DNA of 64,000 bases from Desulfurivibrio alkaliphilus AHT 2. Its GTDB lineage: Bacteria > Desulfobacterota > Desulfobulbia > Desulfobulbales > Desulfurivibrionaceae. A program made the position numbers and the translations under genes. The stretch's first letter is position 1. Every line of letters begins with the position of its first letter. Below, one piece after another: positions 1 through 7,799 of the stretch. The notes below the pieces were generated by a model. That model ran no database searches. It was not told where the DNA came from and was given only the letters and a program-made list of their open reading frames with translations. The stretch covers positions 1,178,001-1,242,000 of the forward strand of contig NC_014216.1 in assembly GCF_000092205.1 (NCBI RefSeq), given 5' to 3'.

Positions 1-138
1 GCTTTCGCCCGAGAATTCCTCCACTCTCCGACCATGGACGGACTACTGGCAAAAATCCCGGTTTTTTTGATCCAGGCCGAGAACAGCGGCCTCTGGGGCG
101 CTGCCATCAAAGCCCGGCTAATGCTCGCCCAACCCTGA
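1..138 (+). CDS. glk: Glucokinase, C-terminal end (partial)
   Basis: The window opens inside a reading frame that ends with TGA at 136-138 and gives 45 residues. The segment KIPVFLIQAENSGLWGAA matches the C-terminal signature of ROK/Glk-type glucokinases (iPv.l..n...GLlGAA), enzymes that phosphorylate glucose to glucose-6-phosphate with ATP. The next metabolic gene downstream on the same strand is 6-phosphogluconolactonase (2156-2878), which fits sugar-phosphate metabolism. Only the tail is visible, so the assignment rests on one conserved block and on context. A palindromic repeat begins 9 bases after the stop. Confidence 0.7.
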   Translation, partial: AFAREFLHSPTMDGLLAKIPVFLIQAENSGLWGAAIKARLMLAQP

Positions 139-146
139 ACGGTCTT

Positions 147-253
147 GTAACCGTTCAGCAGCACCACATCTTCGGGCGATCAGCCAGGCTTACGTACAGG
201 GGTACGCCGCGCCTGGCTGCTTACCCGAACCTGCGGCACTGCTGAACGGTTAC
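147..253. repeat. Dispersed ~108-bp palindromic element, copy A1
   Basis: An imperfect inverted repeat whose outer arms are GTAACCGTTCAGCAG and CTGCTGAACGGTTAC (perfectly complementary). The inner arms TTCGGG...CAGCCAGGC and GCCTGGCTG...CCCGAA are also complementary, around a small GTAC-containing loop. It lies just past the stop of the glucokinase gene. It is nearly identical in layout to 2015-2122 and related to copies near 50.9, 52.3 and 54.4 kb. As RNA it would fold into one long hairpin. Confidence 0.85.
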
Positions 254-286
254 ACGGTCTTAGCCGTCCTTTACCAACAGGGGCGG

Positions 287-682
287 TTATCGCTGCCCGC
301 CGGTTGCCCGGCCACCCACCGTGATCTTCTCGGTTATTTTACGCCGGTACTCCGCATCTTCCAGGTGCAGGTGGCGACGGCGCTGGTGGCTGAGTTTAAG
401 GTTCAACACCTTGAGCTTTTTCATCTGCCGCAACCGCAGATGTTCATCCTCGGTGGCGGCGATCAACTCTTCGAGCCGGTTGATCTCCCGGCGAGTTTCC
501 AGTTCCGGGGGCAGATAACCGGCATTTTTCAAAACCTTGTAAGCCATGCGCAACTCGGCCGGCACATGGCTGTCATCCTCATAAACCAGCGGTTTGCCCT
601 TTAACGAACCACCATCCAGCCCACCGGCGGCAATGGCTTCGCTGATTCTTCTCTCGGCAATGATTTCAATGGCGGTAAGCAT
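287..682 (-). CDS. DUF1992 (DnaJ-family domain) protein
   Basis: A 131-residue, highly charged protein. The block LKGKPLVYEDDSHVPAELRM followed by AYKVLKNAGYLPPE is the hallmark of the DUF1992 domain (the DNAJC28-like conserved domain), here starting near residue 28. The remainder (about 60-115) is a predicted helical, Glu/Arg/Lys-rich tail. The function of the family is not established; members are small cytoplasmic proteins sometimes annotated as DnaJ-related although no J-domain HPD motif is present here. It stands alone between the end of the glucokinase gene and a sulfotransferase gene, with 11 bases to the latter. Confidence 0.85.
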   Translation of the reverse strand: MLTAIEIIAERRISEAIAAGGLDGGSLKGKPLVYEDDSHVPAELRMAYKVLKNAGYLPPELETRREINRLEELIAATEDEHLRLRQMKKLKVLNLKLSHQRRRHLHLEDAEYRRKITEKITVGGRATGGQR

Positions 683-693
683 GCTTGTGCCTT

Positions 694-1467
694 TTAGCGC
701 TGATTTTTATGGTAACCACCGACTTCAAAGTCCCGGCGGTATAATGTAAATATTCGATCGTAAAGATCTTCCGTGTAATATCTTGCCATTTTTTGCCCAG
801 CGTTGGTAACCTTCCCAACCTGTTCCTGCTCTGAAGGATGCGGCTCCTTAATGCTTAACGATTCGGGCACGGTAATCCCGTTACTGCTTAAAATAAGGCG
901 AAGTTCTTCCTCCAGGCGCTCCAGTTTGCCGATATAAAAAAAATACTCCGGAGGCCAAAACAAGAGATCTACCTGAGGCCACCAGTGCTTATTATAATAC
1001 AGCCCGCCGTTTTCTAGAAAAGCGACAAAACTCTCAAATCCGGCAGCATCATTTTGCCCAAACCCCGCCACCCCCCGATAACGTTCTTTCCCGGCCGCCA
1101 CTTTCTGCAAAAAAGCTGACAGACAGCGAGAATAGGGGTTCCGCATGATGGTAAAGGAATAATATTTTTTAAGATTAAATATTTCTTTGGCTCTCAAGCC
1201 AAAGGGGGTGACGGTGTTGCCCGTGGCCCGTCTTTTTTGCTCATGATAGCGGCCTTCGGTCCAGTCTTTTTTTTCTTCCAAAGCATCTTGCAGGAAAAGC
1301 AAGACACTTGAATTGCCGGACTTTTTAATGCGGTTATAAATAATCCCGGCCGCGGGATAAACCGCCACATTCCCATTGTTTTGCGGGTTAAAATTGAAAG
1401 AGCGTGACCAAAAGGCAAAACGCAGGGCTTCTTTATGGAACTTTTTTTTGTGGAAAATGTAAGTCAT
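694..1467 (-). CDS. Sulfotransferase family 2-like protein
   Basis: A 257-residue protein. The segment IYNRIKKSGNSSVL (about 43-56) resembles the 5'-phosphosulfate loop of Sulfotransfer_2 proteins (normally hxxHIpKtGGTSl, with Lys and Ser/Thr contacting PAPS). FTIMRNPYSRCLSAF (about 106-120) is the 3'-phosphate binding Arg/Ser motif. Family members move sulfate from PAPS to glycans or other acceptors; the acceptor here is unknown. The 5' motif is divergent because the GGTS is replaced by SGNSS. Base composition is visibly more AT-rich than the neighbouring genes, suggesting acquisition. No polysaccharide gene is nearby. Confidence 0.75.
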   Translation of the reverse strand: MTYIFHKKKFHKEALRFAFWSRSFNFNPQNNGNVAVYPAAGIIYNRIKKSGNSSVLLFLQDALEEKKDWTEGRYHEQKRRATGNTVTPFGLRAKEIFNLKKYYSFTIMRNPYSRCLSAFLQKVAAGKERYRGVAGFGQNDAAGFESFVAFLENGGLYYNKHWWPQVDLLFWPPEYFFYIGKLERLEEELRLILSSNGITVPESLSIKEPHPSEQEQVGKVTNAGQKMARYYTEDLYDRIFTLYRRDFEVGGYHKNQR

Positions 1468-1607
1468 GTTACATCCCGGCTGCTAACAGATCTTTGAGGT
1501 TGCATGGCCATTGCGGTGTGCTGCTGCTCCCCAACCGGAAAGCATCTTTACCGGTCGCCTGCAATGGTGTTATGTTGGATGATTAAGCACCAACCTAAGG
1601 AACTATC

Positions 1608-2018
1608 ATGAACATTTTGCTGGGCACATTTATCGGGCTGCTGCTGATCTACGTGATCGCATACACCGATTTCGTCCTGAGCCGCAAGCTCAAAATGCAG
1701 GTGGCGGCCATCAATGACCAGGGGCGGCGGGATTATTCCTTCCAACCGCTGAGCTGGCCGCTGGCGGCGGGGCTGGCCCTGGGTTGCTGGGCCGTGCTCG
1801 GGCTGCTGCCCCGCCAGGCGCTGTACCTGGAATACCGCATCCTGCTGACCCTGCTGGCCTGGGGGGTGATGGCCGGGTTGGTTTACTGGTTCCTTAAGCA
1901 ACGTACCAATGCCCGTCTGGCCCAACAAGCATTGCTGCTGTTGCTGGGCTTTGCGGTGATCAGCGGGCTGCTACTGGCGCCGCTGGCCAACCTGCTCAAC
2001 CAGATGCTGCCATGGTAA
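1608..2018 (+). CDS. Small integral membrane protein, unknown function
   Basis: A 136-residue hydrophobic protein with four likely membrane segments: about residues 3-22, 50-67, 76-94 and 105-130. A short Arg/Lys-containing loop (about 27-45) follows the first. The start has an upstream AAGGAAC Shine-Dalgarno 5 nt before ATG. I do not recognise the family. Its stop codon TAA is embedded in the first bases of palindromic element A2 (GTAAGC), so the element begins inside the gene end. It may be co-transcribed with pgl downstream. Confidence 0.65.
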   Translation: MNILLGTFIGLLLIYVIAYTDFVLSRKLKMQVAAINDQGRRDYSFQPLSWPLAAGLALGCWAVLGLLPRQALYLEYRILLTLLAWGVMAGLVYWFLKQRTNARLAQQALLLLLGFAVISGLLLAPLANLLNQMLPW

Positions 2019-2122
2019 GCGTTCAGCAGCACCGCATCTTCGGGCAAGCAGCCAGGCTTACGTACAGGGGGTACGCTGCGCCTGGCTGCTTGCCCGAACC
2101 TGCGGCACTGCTGAACGCTTAC
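2015..2122. repeat. Dispersed ~108-bp palindromic element, copy A2
   Basis: The best-preserved copy. Outer arms GTAAGCGTTCAGCAG/CTGCTGAACGCTTAC pair without mismatch. A CCGCA/TGCGG pair follows, then inner arms TTCGGGCAAGCAGCCAGGC/GCCTGGCTGCTTGCCCGAA pair perfectly around a GTAC...GTAC tip. It overlaps the stop codon of the preceding gene and ends 34 bases before the pgl start, so it sits in the probable pgl leader. An ATG at 2012 opens a pgl frame running through this repeat, which argues that the long version of pgl is not real. Confidence 0.88.
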
Positions 2123-2155
2123 CTCATCTTAAACCTTGAACACCAGGAAAGCCTG

Positions 2156-2878
2156 ATGGAAATTAAAAAATTTGCCAATACCGACCAGATGGCCCAGGCT
2201 GCCGCCGAATTGGTGCTGACCAGCGCCCTGGCGGCGGTGATCGAGCGGGGGGTTTTCTCTCTGGTGCTGGCCGGCGGCGGCACCCCTCTGCCCCTGTACC
2301 GGCGCCTGGCCGCCCCGCCCTTCCTGGCGCAAATGCCCTGGGAGTTAACCCATCTTTTCCAGGGCGACGAACGCTGCCTGCCGCCGGAGCACCCGGACAG
2401 CAACTTCGGCCGCGCCGCCGCCACCCTGCTGGCCCCCGGCCAGGTGCCGGCGGACAATATCCACCGCATGACCGGCGAGGACCCGGATCCCAAACGAGCT
2501 GCCGCCGCCTACCAGCGCCAGATTGAAGATTTTTGTCGCGATTTTGCGGTGAACAGTTTCGATCTTGTCCTGCTGGGCATGGGCAGCGATGGCCATATCG
2601 CCTCGCTGTTTCCCGGCTCGGCGCTACTGGCGGAACAAGACCGGCTGGTGGCGGCGGAGACCGAGCCTGCAGGCAACCCGCCCGTACCCCGCCTTACCCT
2701 GACCCTGCCCGCCATCAACAGTGCCCGCCGGGTGCTGCTGCTGACCAGCGGCCCGGAAAAGGAAAAAATCATGAACGAAATTATCGCCGACCGGCAGGCG
2801 GCGGCCGCCAGATACCCCGCTGCCCGGGTAATGCCAAGCCAGGAGTTTTACTGGCTGAGGACAATTAGTGATGAGTGA
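2156..2878 (+). CDS. pgl: 6-phosphogluconolactonase
   Basis: Hydrolyses 6-phosphogluconolactone to 6-phosphogluconate in the oxidative pentose phosphate pathway (cytoplasm). The 240-residue product has VLAGGGTPLPLYRRL near residue 37, FQGDERCLPPEHPDSN near 70 and LLGMGSDGHIASLFPG near 140. These are the conserved phosphate-binding and catalytic blocks of the Pgl/DevB (SIS-fold, glucosamine-6-P isomerase-like) family, and the length is typical. I chose the ATG at 2156 (AGGAAA 8 nt upstream) over the ATG at 2012, because the longer frame only translates palindrome A2. It overlaps the NUDIX gene by 8 bases (ATGAGTGA), implying translational coupling. Confidence 0.92.
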   Translation: MEIKKFANTDQMAQAAAELVLTSALAAVIERGVFSLVLAGGGTPLPLYRRLAAPPFLAQMPWELTHLFQGDERCLPPEHPDSNFGRAAATLLAPGQVPADNIHRMTGEDPDPKRAAAAYQRQIEDFCRDFAVNSFDLVLLGMGSDGHIASLFPGSALLAEQDRLVAAETEPAGNPPVPRLTLTLPAINSARRVLLLTSGPEKEKIMNEIIADRQAAAARYPAARVMPSQEFYWLRTISDE

Positions 2879-3320
2879 GATGAGTGAAGCAAGCCAAGTT
2901 GAGGAGCAATCGCCGGACAGGCTGCTGATCATGGCCGCCGGCGGCATTGTGGAGCGGGGCCGGGGCCCGGAATTGCGCATTGCCCTTGTACAGCGCCAGC
3001 GCTACCACAACGATTTAAGCCTCCCCAAGGGCAAGCAGGATCCCGGCGAAAGCCTGCCGGCCACCGCCCTGCGGGAGGTGTACGAGGAAACCGGCTGCCG
3101 GGTACGGCTGGGTGATTTTGCCGGCTGTGTACAGTACTTTGTCGGGGGCACCCCCAAGGTGGTACTTTACTGGAAGATGCAGCCCCTGGGCGACCCGGAT
3201 GCTTTCCAGCCCTCCGGCGAGGTGCAGCAACTGCACTGGCTGCCGCCGGCCGAAGCCTTGGCGCAACTAACCTACGAAGACGAAAAAGAGCTGCTGCGAC
3301 GGGTTTACGACCTTACCTGA
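2871..3320 (+). CDS. NUDIX hydrolase
   Basis: A 149-residue NUDIX enzyme that would hydrolyse a nucleoside diphosphate linked to another moiety, with divalent metal. The Nudix box G-x5-E-x7-REVYEETG is seen from GKQDPGE to REVYEETGC (about 50-72 of the product), with all metal-binding Glu residues present. SLPKGK precedes the box, as is usual. The substrate cannot be read from sequence. It overlaps the 3' end of pgl. A GTG three bases upstream (2868) is an alternative start. Confidence 0.9.
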   Translation: MSEMSEASQVEEQSPDRLLIMAAGGIVERGRGPELRIALVQRQRYHNDLSLPKGKQDPGESLPATALREVYEETGCRVRLGDFAGCVQYFVGGTPKVVLYWKMQPLGDPDAFQPSGEVQQLHWLPPAEALAQLTYEDEKELLRRVYDLT

Positions 3321-3383
3321 AACCAGGCCACCAGCCGCTAAACGTTTGCCGGTTCTTACCCTCAGCCAAAGCCGATTTTCTTC

Positions 3384-5966
3384 ATGCCATCAACTTTACC
3401 CGTCCACCACGTCATACCGCAGCTGCGCCGTGAACTGGCCCGGCAGGCGGCGGTGATCCTCACCGCCCCGCCGGGCTCGGGCAAGACCACCCTGGTCCCG
3501 CCGGCCCTGCTTGATGAGCCGTGGCTGGCGGGGCAAAAAATCCTGCTGCTGCAGCCCCGGCGCCTGGCCGCGCGCCTGGCCGCCACCTTCATGGCGCAGA
3601 GCCGCAACGAAACGGTGGGGCAAAGCATCGGTTACCGGGTCCGTTTTGAAAGCCGGGTATCGGCAGCCACCCGGCTCGAGGTGCTCACCGAAGGCACGTT
3701 GACCCGGCAACTGCAGTCCGACCCGGAACTGGCCGGCATCGGCCTGGTGATCTTCGACGAATTCCACGAACGCAGCCTGGAGGCCGACCTGGCCCTGGCC
3801 CTCTGCCGGGACGTACAACAAGGCCTGCGGCCGGATTTAAAAATTCTGCTGATGTCCGCCACCCTGGACAGCGAACCGCTAAGCGCCCTGCTGGACCAGG
3901 CCCCGGTGATCGGGGCCGAAGGAGAAAGCTTTCCGGTCAGCATCGAGCATCTGGCCACCGCCGCCGGCAGCTTCCCCTACCCTCGGGAAATCGCCGCCCA
4001 AACCGCCGCCGCCATCCGCCGGGCCTGGCGGGAGCACCCCGGCGACATCCTGGCCTTTCTGCCCGGAGCCGGAGAAATCAGGTTATGCCACCAGTTGCTG
4101 AGCGATAATCCGCCGGCGGCGACGACAATTTACCCCCTCTACGGCGATCTGCCTCTGGCCGCCCAGGCGGCGGCGGTGCAACCGGACCCCGGCGGCCGGC
4201 GGCGGATTATTCTGGCCACCTCCATTGCCGAGACCAGCCTTACCATTGAAGGTATTCACACCGTGGTGGACAGCGGCTGGCAGCGCCGTCCCCGGTTCGA
4301 CCCCAACAGCGGTTTAAGCCGCCTGACCACCCGCCGCATCTCGCAAGCCGCCGCCACCCAGCGAACCGGCCGGGCCGGGCGGCTGGGTCCCGGCCACTGC
4401 CTGCGCCTGTGGCACCCCGGCGAAGAACAAGGCCTGCTGCCCTTTGAACCGCCGGAAATCCTCAATGCCGATCTGGCCCCCCTGCTGCTGGAACTGGCCT
4501 GCTGGGGGGTGGGCAACCCCGCTGAACTGACCTGGCTTGACCCACCGCCTCCCGGCCCCTGCGCCCAGGCCCGGGAACTGCTGCTTGCCCTGGGGGCCGT
4601 CGATCAACAAGGGCGGGTCACCCCTCTGGGGCGCCTAATCAACGAACTACCCGTGCATCCGCGCCTGGGGTTGATGCTGCTCAAGGCCGCCGAGGCGGGG
4701 GCCGGAGAGATCGCCTGCGACCTGGCGGCGCTGCTGTCGGAACGGGATCTGCTTAAAGGGCAGGATAAACCGGCCGATCTTGATGAGCGCCTGGAGGCCC
4801 TGCGCCGCTGGCGCCAAGCAAGCGCCCGCCAGACGGCGGCTCCTGATGAACGGCGACGGCCACGGCAAACCTTAGCCAGCGGGCAGGAAATCGACCACGC
4901 GGCCTGCCGGCGGGTTGACCGCACCGCCAGCCAATTACAACGAATCATTCGCCACCAGGAAAGCCGCGGCCCAACCCTGGACAGCGGGGAACTGCTGGCC
5001 CTGGCCTATCCCGACCGCATCGCCCGGAGGCGCCCCGGCATGCGGGGCAAATACAAGCTCAGCGGCGGTCGCGGCGCCACTCTACCCACCGGTGACCGCC
5101 TGGCCGACCAGGAATACCTGGCGGTGGCAGAGCTGGACGCCGGCCGCCGCGAAGGCCGGATTTTCCTGGCCGGCGCCCTTAACCCCGCCGCCCTGCCCCG
5201 CCTCTTTCCGGAACAGCTGCAAAACCGGGAAGAGCTTTACTGGGACCGCGAGGCCGGCGCCGTTAAGGGGCAAAGCGTGGTATGCTTCAAACAGTTGACC
5301 CTGGAAGTCGCCCCCTTGGCCGACCCGGACCCGGAAGCGGTGCGCCGGGTTTTGCTGCAGGCGATCAAGGAAAGTGGGGAAACGGGGAAAAACGGGCTGT
5401 CGTTGCTGCCCTGGAATGACCGGGCCCGGGAATTACAGGCCCGGCTGATCTGTATCGGCCAGTGGCAGCCGGAGGGTAACTGGCCCCGGGTGGATGATCA
5501 ATACTTAAGCCAGCACCTGGAGCAGTGGCTGGGACCATGGCTGGACGGAATTAAAACCGCCGAGCAACTGCGCAAGCTCGACCTGGCCGCCATCCTGGCC
5601 GCCCAGCTCGATTACCAGCAGCAGCGCTATTTAGACCGCGAGGTTCCCACCCATTTAGTGGTGCCCAGCGGCAGTCGCCGCAAGCTGGCCTACCAACCCG
5701 ACCGGCCACCGGTGCTGGCCGTTCGCCTGCAGGAGATGTTCGGTCTGGAAGATACCCCCATGATTGCCCAGGGACGGGTGCCGGTGCTGCTGCACCTGCT
5801 CTCTCCCGCCGGCCGACCGGTGCAAATTACCACCGACCTGCGCGGCTTCTGGGACAGCGGCTACCATCAGGTGAAAAAAGAACTGCAGGGGCGCTACCCC
5901 AAGCACCACTGGCCGGACGACCCCCGCCAGGCAGCGCCCACCGCCCGCGCCAAACCGCGTGGGTAA
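3384..5966 (+). CDS. hrpB: ATP-dependent helicase HrpB (DEAH/RHA family)
   Basis: An 860-residue helicase. Walker A is APPGSGKTT (28-36), motif II is DEFH in FDEFHERSLEADLAL (about 124), motif III is SATLD, and motif VI is QRTGRAGR. A long C-terminal HA2/HrpB-specific region ends in YQVKKELQGRYPKHHWPDDP, the family's diagnostic tail. Length and order match bacterial HrpB, thought to act on RNA or nucleic-acid structures; the exact role is poorly known. The ATG at 3384 has no clear Shine-Dalgarno but aligns with the usual N-terminus (LPVHHVIPQLR). It stands alone, convergent with the next two genes. Confidence 0.95.
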   Translation: MPSTLPVHHVIPQLRRELARQAAVILTAPPGSGKTTLVPPALLDEPWLAGQKILLLQPRRLAARLAATFMAQSRNETVGQSIGYRVRFESRVSAATRLEVLTEGTLTRQLQSDPELAGIGLVIFDEFHERSLEADLALALCRDVQQGLRPDLKILLMSATLDSEPLSALLDQAPVIGAEGESFPVSIEHLATAAGSFPYPREIAAQTAAAIRRAWREHPGDILAFLPGAGEIRLCHQLLSDNPPAATTIYPLYGDLPLAAQAAAVQPDPGGRRRIILATSIAETSLTIEGIHTVVDSGWQRRPRFDPNSGLSRLTTRRISQAAATQRTGRAGRLGPGHCLRLWHPGEEQGLLPFEPPEILNADLAPLLLELACWGVGNPAELTWLDPPPPGPCAQARELLLALGAVDQQGRVTPLGRLINELPVHPRLGLMLLKAAEAGAGEIACDLAALLSERDLLKGQDKPADLDERLEALRRWRQASARQTAAPDERRRPRQTLASGQEIDHAACRRVDRTASQLQRIIRHQESRGPTLDSGELLALAYPDRIARRRPGMRGKYKLSGGRGATLPTGDRLADQEYLAVAELDAGRREGRIFLAGALNPAALPRLFPEQLQNREELYWDREAGAVKGQSVVCFKQLTLEVAPLADPDPEAVRRVLLQAIKESGETGKNGLSLLPWNDRARELQARLICIGQWQPEGNWPRVDDQYLSQHLEQWLGPWLDGIKTAEQLRKLDLAAILAAQLDYQQQRYLDREVPTHLVVPSGSRRKLAYQPDRPPVLAVRLQEMFGLEDTPMIAQGRVPVLLHLLSPAGRPVQITTDLRGFWDSGYHQVKKELQGRYPKHHWPDDPRQAAPTARAKPRG

Positions 5967-6010
5967 GCGAACAGCCGCACCGCCCGCCGAAAACCTGAGC
6001 AGCGGCCAGA

Positions 6011-6493
6011 TCACTTTTCTCGGCTGGATTTCCCCCAAAGATACAGGGCGCCGGCAAGCAAAAAGATAATCCCCAGCCCCAAGACGATCCGCAGGGGTTG
6101 AGGCAGTTGCTCACCGATGAAGGCTCCTTCCATGGCGCTTTTTTCCAGGTCGAAAACCACCCGGTGGCCCATGCCGTCATCAGCCCTGGCCACCACGGCG
6201 GCCGGGTGGGGGGAAAAATAAAAACGCCCTTCCGCGTCGGTTTCTCCCCGCAGCACCACCTCGCCCCGTTCATCCATGATGGTCAACGGCACTTCAGCCG
6301 CCGGAAGCCGACCTTCATAATAGACCCAAAGCTCACCGGCCCGCTTTTCTTCCATCATGATGCGGTGGGCCTCAGCCCCAGCCGGCAGCAACAACCCCAG
6401 CAGCAGCGCGGCCATCAACGCCATCGCAAACCAGATTGCGGCTGGGCGAAAAAAAATGGCGGATGTTGCTTTGCTTGGCTTGCGGTTAATCAT
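6011..6493 (-). CDS. Secreted, membrane-anchored NikL-like protein
   Basis: A 160-residue protein with an N-terminal hydrophobic segment and cleavage-like AGAEAH near 40. A beta-rich carboxypeptidase-regulatory-like domain follows (about 45-120; PLTIMDERGEVVLRGETDAEGRFYF), with a C-terminal membrane helix (about 133-153). A His directly after the signal peptide (AEAHRIMM) recalls NikL/CbiN-type auxiliary proteins of nickel/cobalt ECF transporters, which use an N-terminal His for metal. It lies 106 bases downstream of a DUF4198 gene on the same strand, as NikK-NikL pairs do. No NikM, NikQ or NikO is in the window, so the metal role is inference. Confidence 0.6.
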   Translation of the reverse strand: MINRKPSKATSAIFFRPAAIWFAMALMAALLLGLLLPAGAEAHRIMMEEKRAGELWVYYEGRLPAAEVPLTIMDERGEVVLRGETDAEGRFYFSPHPAAVVARADDGMGHRVVFDLEKSAMEGAFIGEQLPQPLRIVLGLGIIFLLAGALYLWGKSSREK

Positions 6494-6599
6494 GCGACAC
6501 TCCTTAATAACAGTCAGTTGAAAAAGCCTTCCCCGACTTTTTCAACTGACTGTTGGCCAAAGCCCCAAGGCCCCAAAAATATTGTCGGTCAGGCGGCTT

Positions 6600-7352
6600 T
6601 TATTCGCTGATTTCCAGATACATGGAAGAGTTGTAGCGAACCCGATCGTAAGCTGCCCCACCGTAAACGCCGGAGCGTTGCGGGTCAACCATGGTTGTCT
6701 TGATCAGCCAGGTACCCGGCTCGTTAAGCGTTGCCTCCACGCGGCCGTTGGCGTCGGTCACCAGTTCCCGGGCGCGCTCGGAGGGGCTGACCAGCATCAC
6801 CGCCTGGTCGGCCACCTTTTCTCCCCGATAAGTTACCTGGCCGCTGAAGGTGTCCCCCACCCTGGCAGGCATGTTAGCGGTGCTCTGTACTCCCACGTGC
6901 AGGAAGGTGGGCCAGGCCTGGGGAGGCCGACCGCCACCCACCACCAGGGGCGCCTTGGCGTCGTAATAGCGCAGTTGCATACCCGCCGGCGGATTACTGC
7001 CGCTGCGGTCCACCACTCCCCTGGTAACATGGTTTACCACCCAGTAAACCCCTTCCCGCTTTGGAGTAAATTCAGCCACGTAACGATCATCTTGCCGCTG
7101 ATAATCCAGCGGAAACACCGCCCCGTTCTGATCCAGCACCACCAGTTTGGAGGCTCCCACCTGCTGGAAAAAGGGATGTTCATGGTCAAAGATGTCGGGA
7201 AAGTGGCCCAGGGCAAACTCGATGCGCACCGGCTCGTTCACCTTTGCTTTCTGCTCCAGGTAAAGCTTTATTTCATGGGCTTCAACCGTACTAAAAGTGC
7301 CCACCACAACAACCAGGGTCATAACTGCCAGGGTTTTGGACAACAGCCTCAT
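6600..7352 (-). CDS. Periplasmic DUF4198 (NikK-like) protein
   Basis: A 250-residue protein with a signal peptide (residues 1-25, ending STVEAHEI), so the mature protein begins with a His or Ala-His. It has an Ig-like/beta-sandwich architecture: YVAEFTPKREGVYWV at about 90 and a second domain from about 150 with VTYRGEKVADQAV and TDANGRVEATLNEPGTWLIKT. This matches DUF4198 proteins, several of which are accessory components of nickel/cobalt uptake systems. Paired with the NikL-like gene downstream. No promoter was identified in the 447-base upstream region, which is shared with divergent rhlE. Confidence 0.7.
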   Translation of the reverse strand: MRLLSKTLAVMTLVVVVGTFSTVEAHEIKLYLEQKAKVNEPVRIEFALGHFPDIFDHEHPFFQQVGASKLVVLDQNGAVFPLDYQRQDDRYVAEFTPKREGVYWVVNHVTRGVVDRSGSNPPAGMQLRYYDAKAPLVVGGGRPPQAWPTFLHVGVQSTANMPARVGDTFSGQVTYRGEKVADQAVMLVSPSERARELVTDANGRVEATLNEPGTWLIKTTMVDPQRSGVYGGAAYDRVRYNSSMYLEISE

Positions 7353-7799
7353 GGTGCTTACTCCTTCTTCAGTTTGAGTAGTTTTCTCTTAAACAGCCAG
7401 TTTTTCAACGAACCGCCAAGTGTGATATTTTTTTGTTTTGTGCTACCGGCAGTGACATTAGCAGCTCTCATGGGCGGATGTCAAACTATTTTGGAATTAA
7501 CGGGGACAAATGTGGCAGGGGATAAAGCAATGGTTTGGCAACCCAGGCCCATTTTTCGTCAGCCAGAAATTGCGCGTTTACGCACCTTTTTACTGGACAA
7601 CCAAGTGTAAAACTGTTAGTGTTTTCTGTCTTTGACGTCTTCGGTCGACGTCGGCTAGTGTGTCCTTCTGTTTATTCCTGCGTGTTCCTCGCAACATTTA
7701 CTCCTCGACACCCTTACAACAGACTCCTGCCTTCAGACCGTTCCCTGTGCGCCCGCGCCTGGGATAGGCCGGTTCACAATTTTTCGAGAATACAATATC
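7353..7799. other. Divergent intergenic region upstream of rhlE
   Basis: A 447-base gap between the DUF4198 gene (leftward) and rhlE (rightward). I see no supported gene. GACGTCTTCGGTCGACGTC near 7632-7650 can form a small hairpin. The last ~150 bases are C/T-rich and look like a long untranslated leader for rhlE; long leaders are common for cold-induced DEAD-box helicase genes, but nothing here proves regulation. Confidence 0.4.

Noticed and set aside
2012-2155. Extended N-terminus for 6-phosphogluconolactonase
   Set aside because: It would be encoded by palindromic repeat A2, and the family starts near MEIKKF at 2156.
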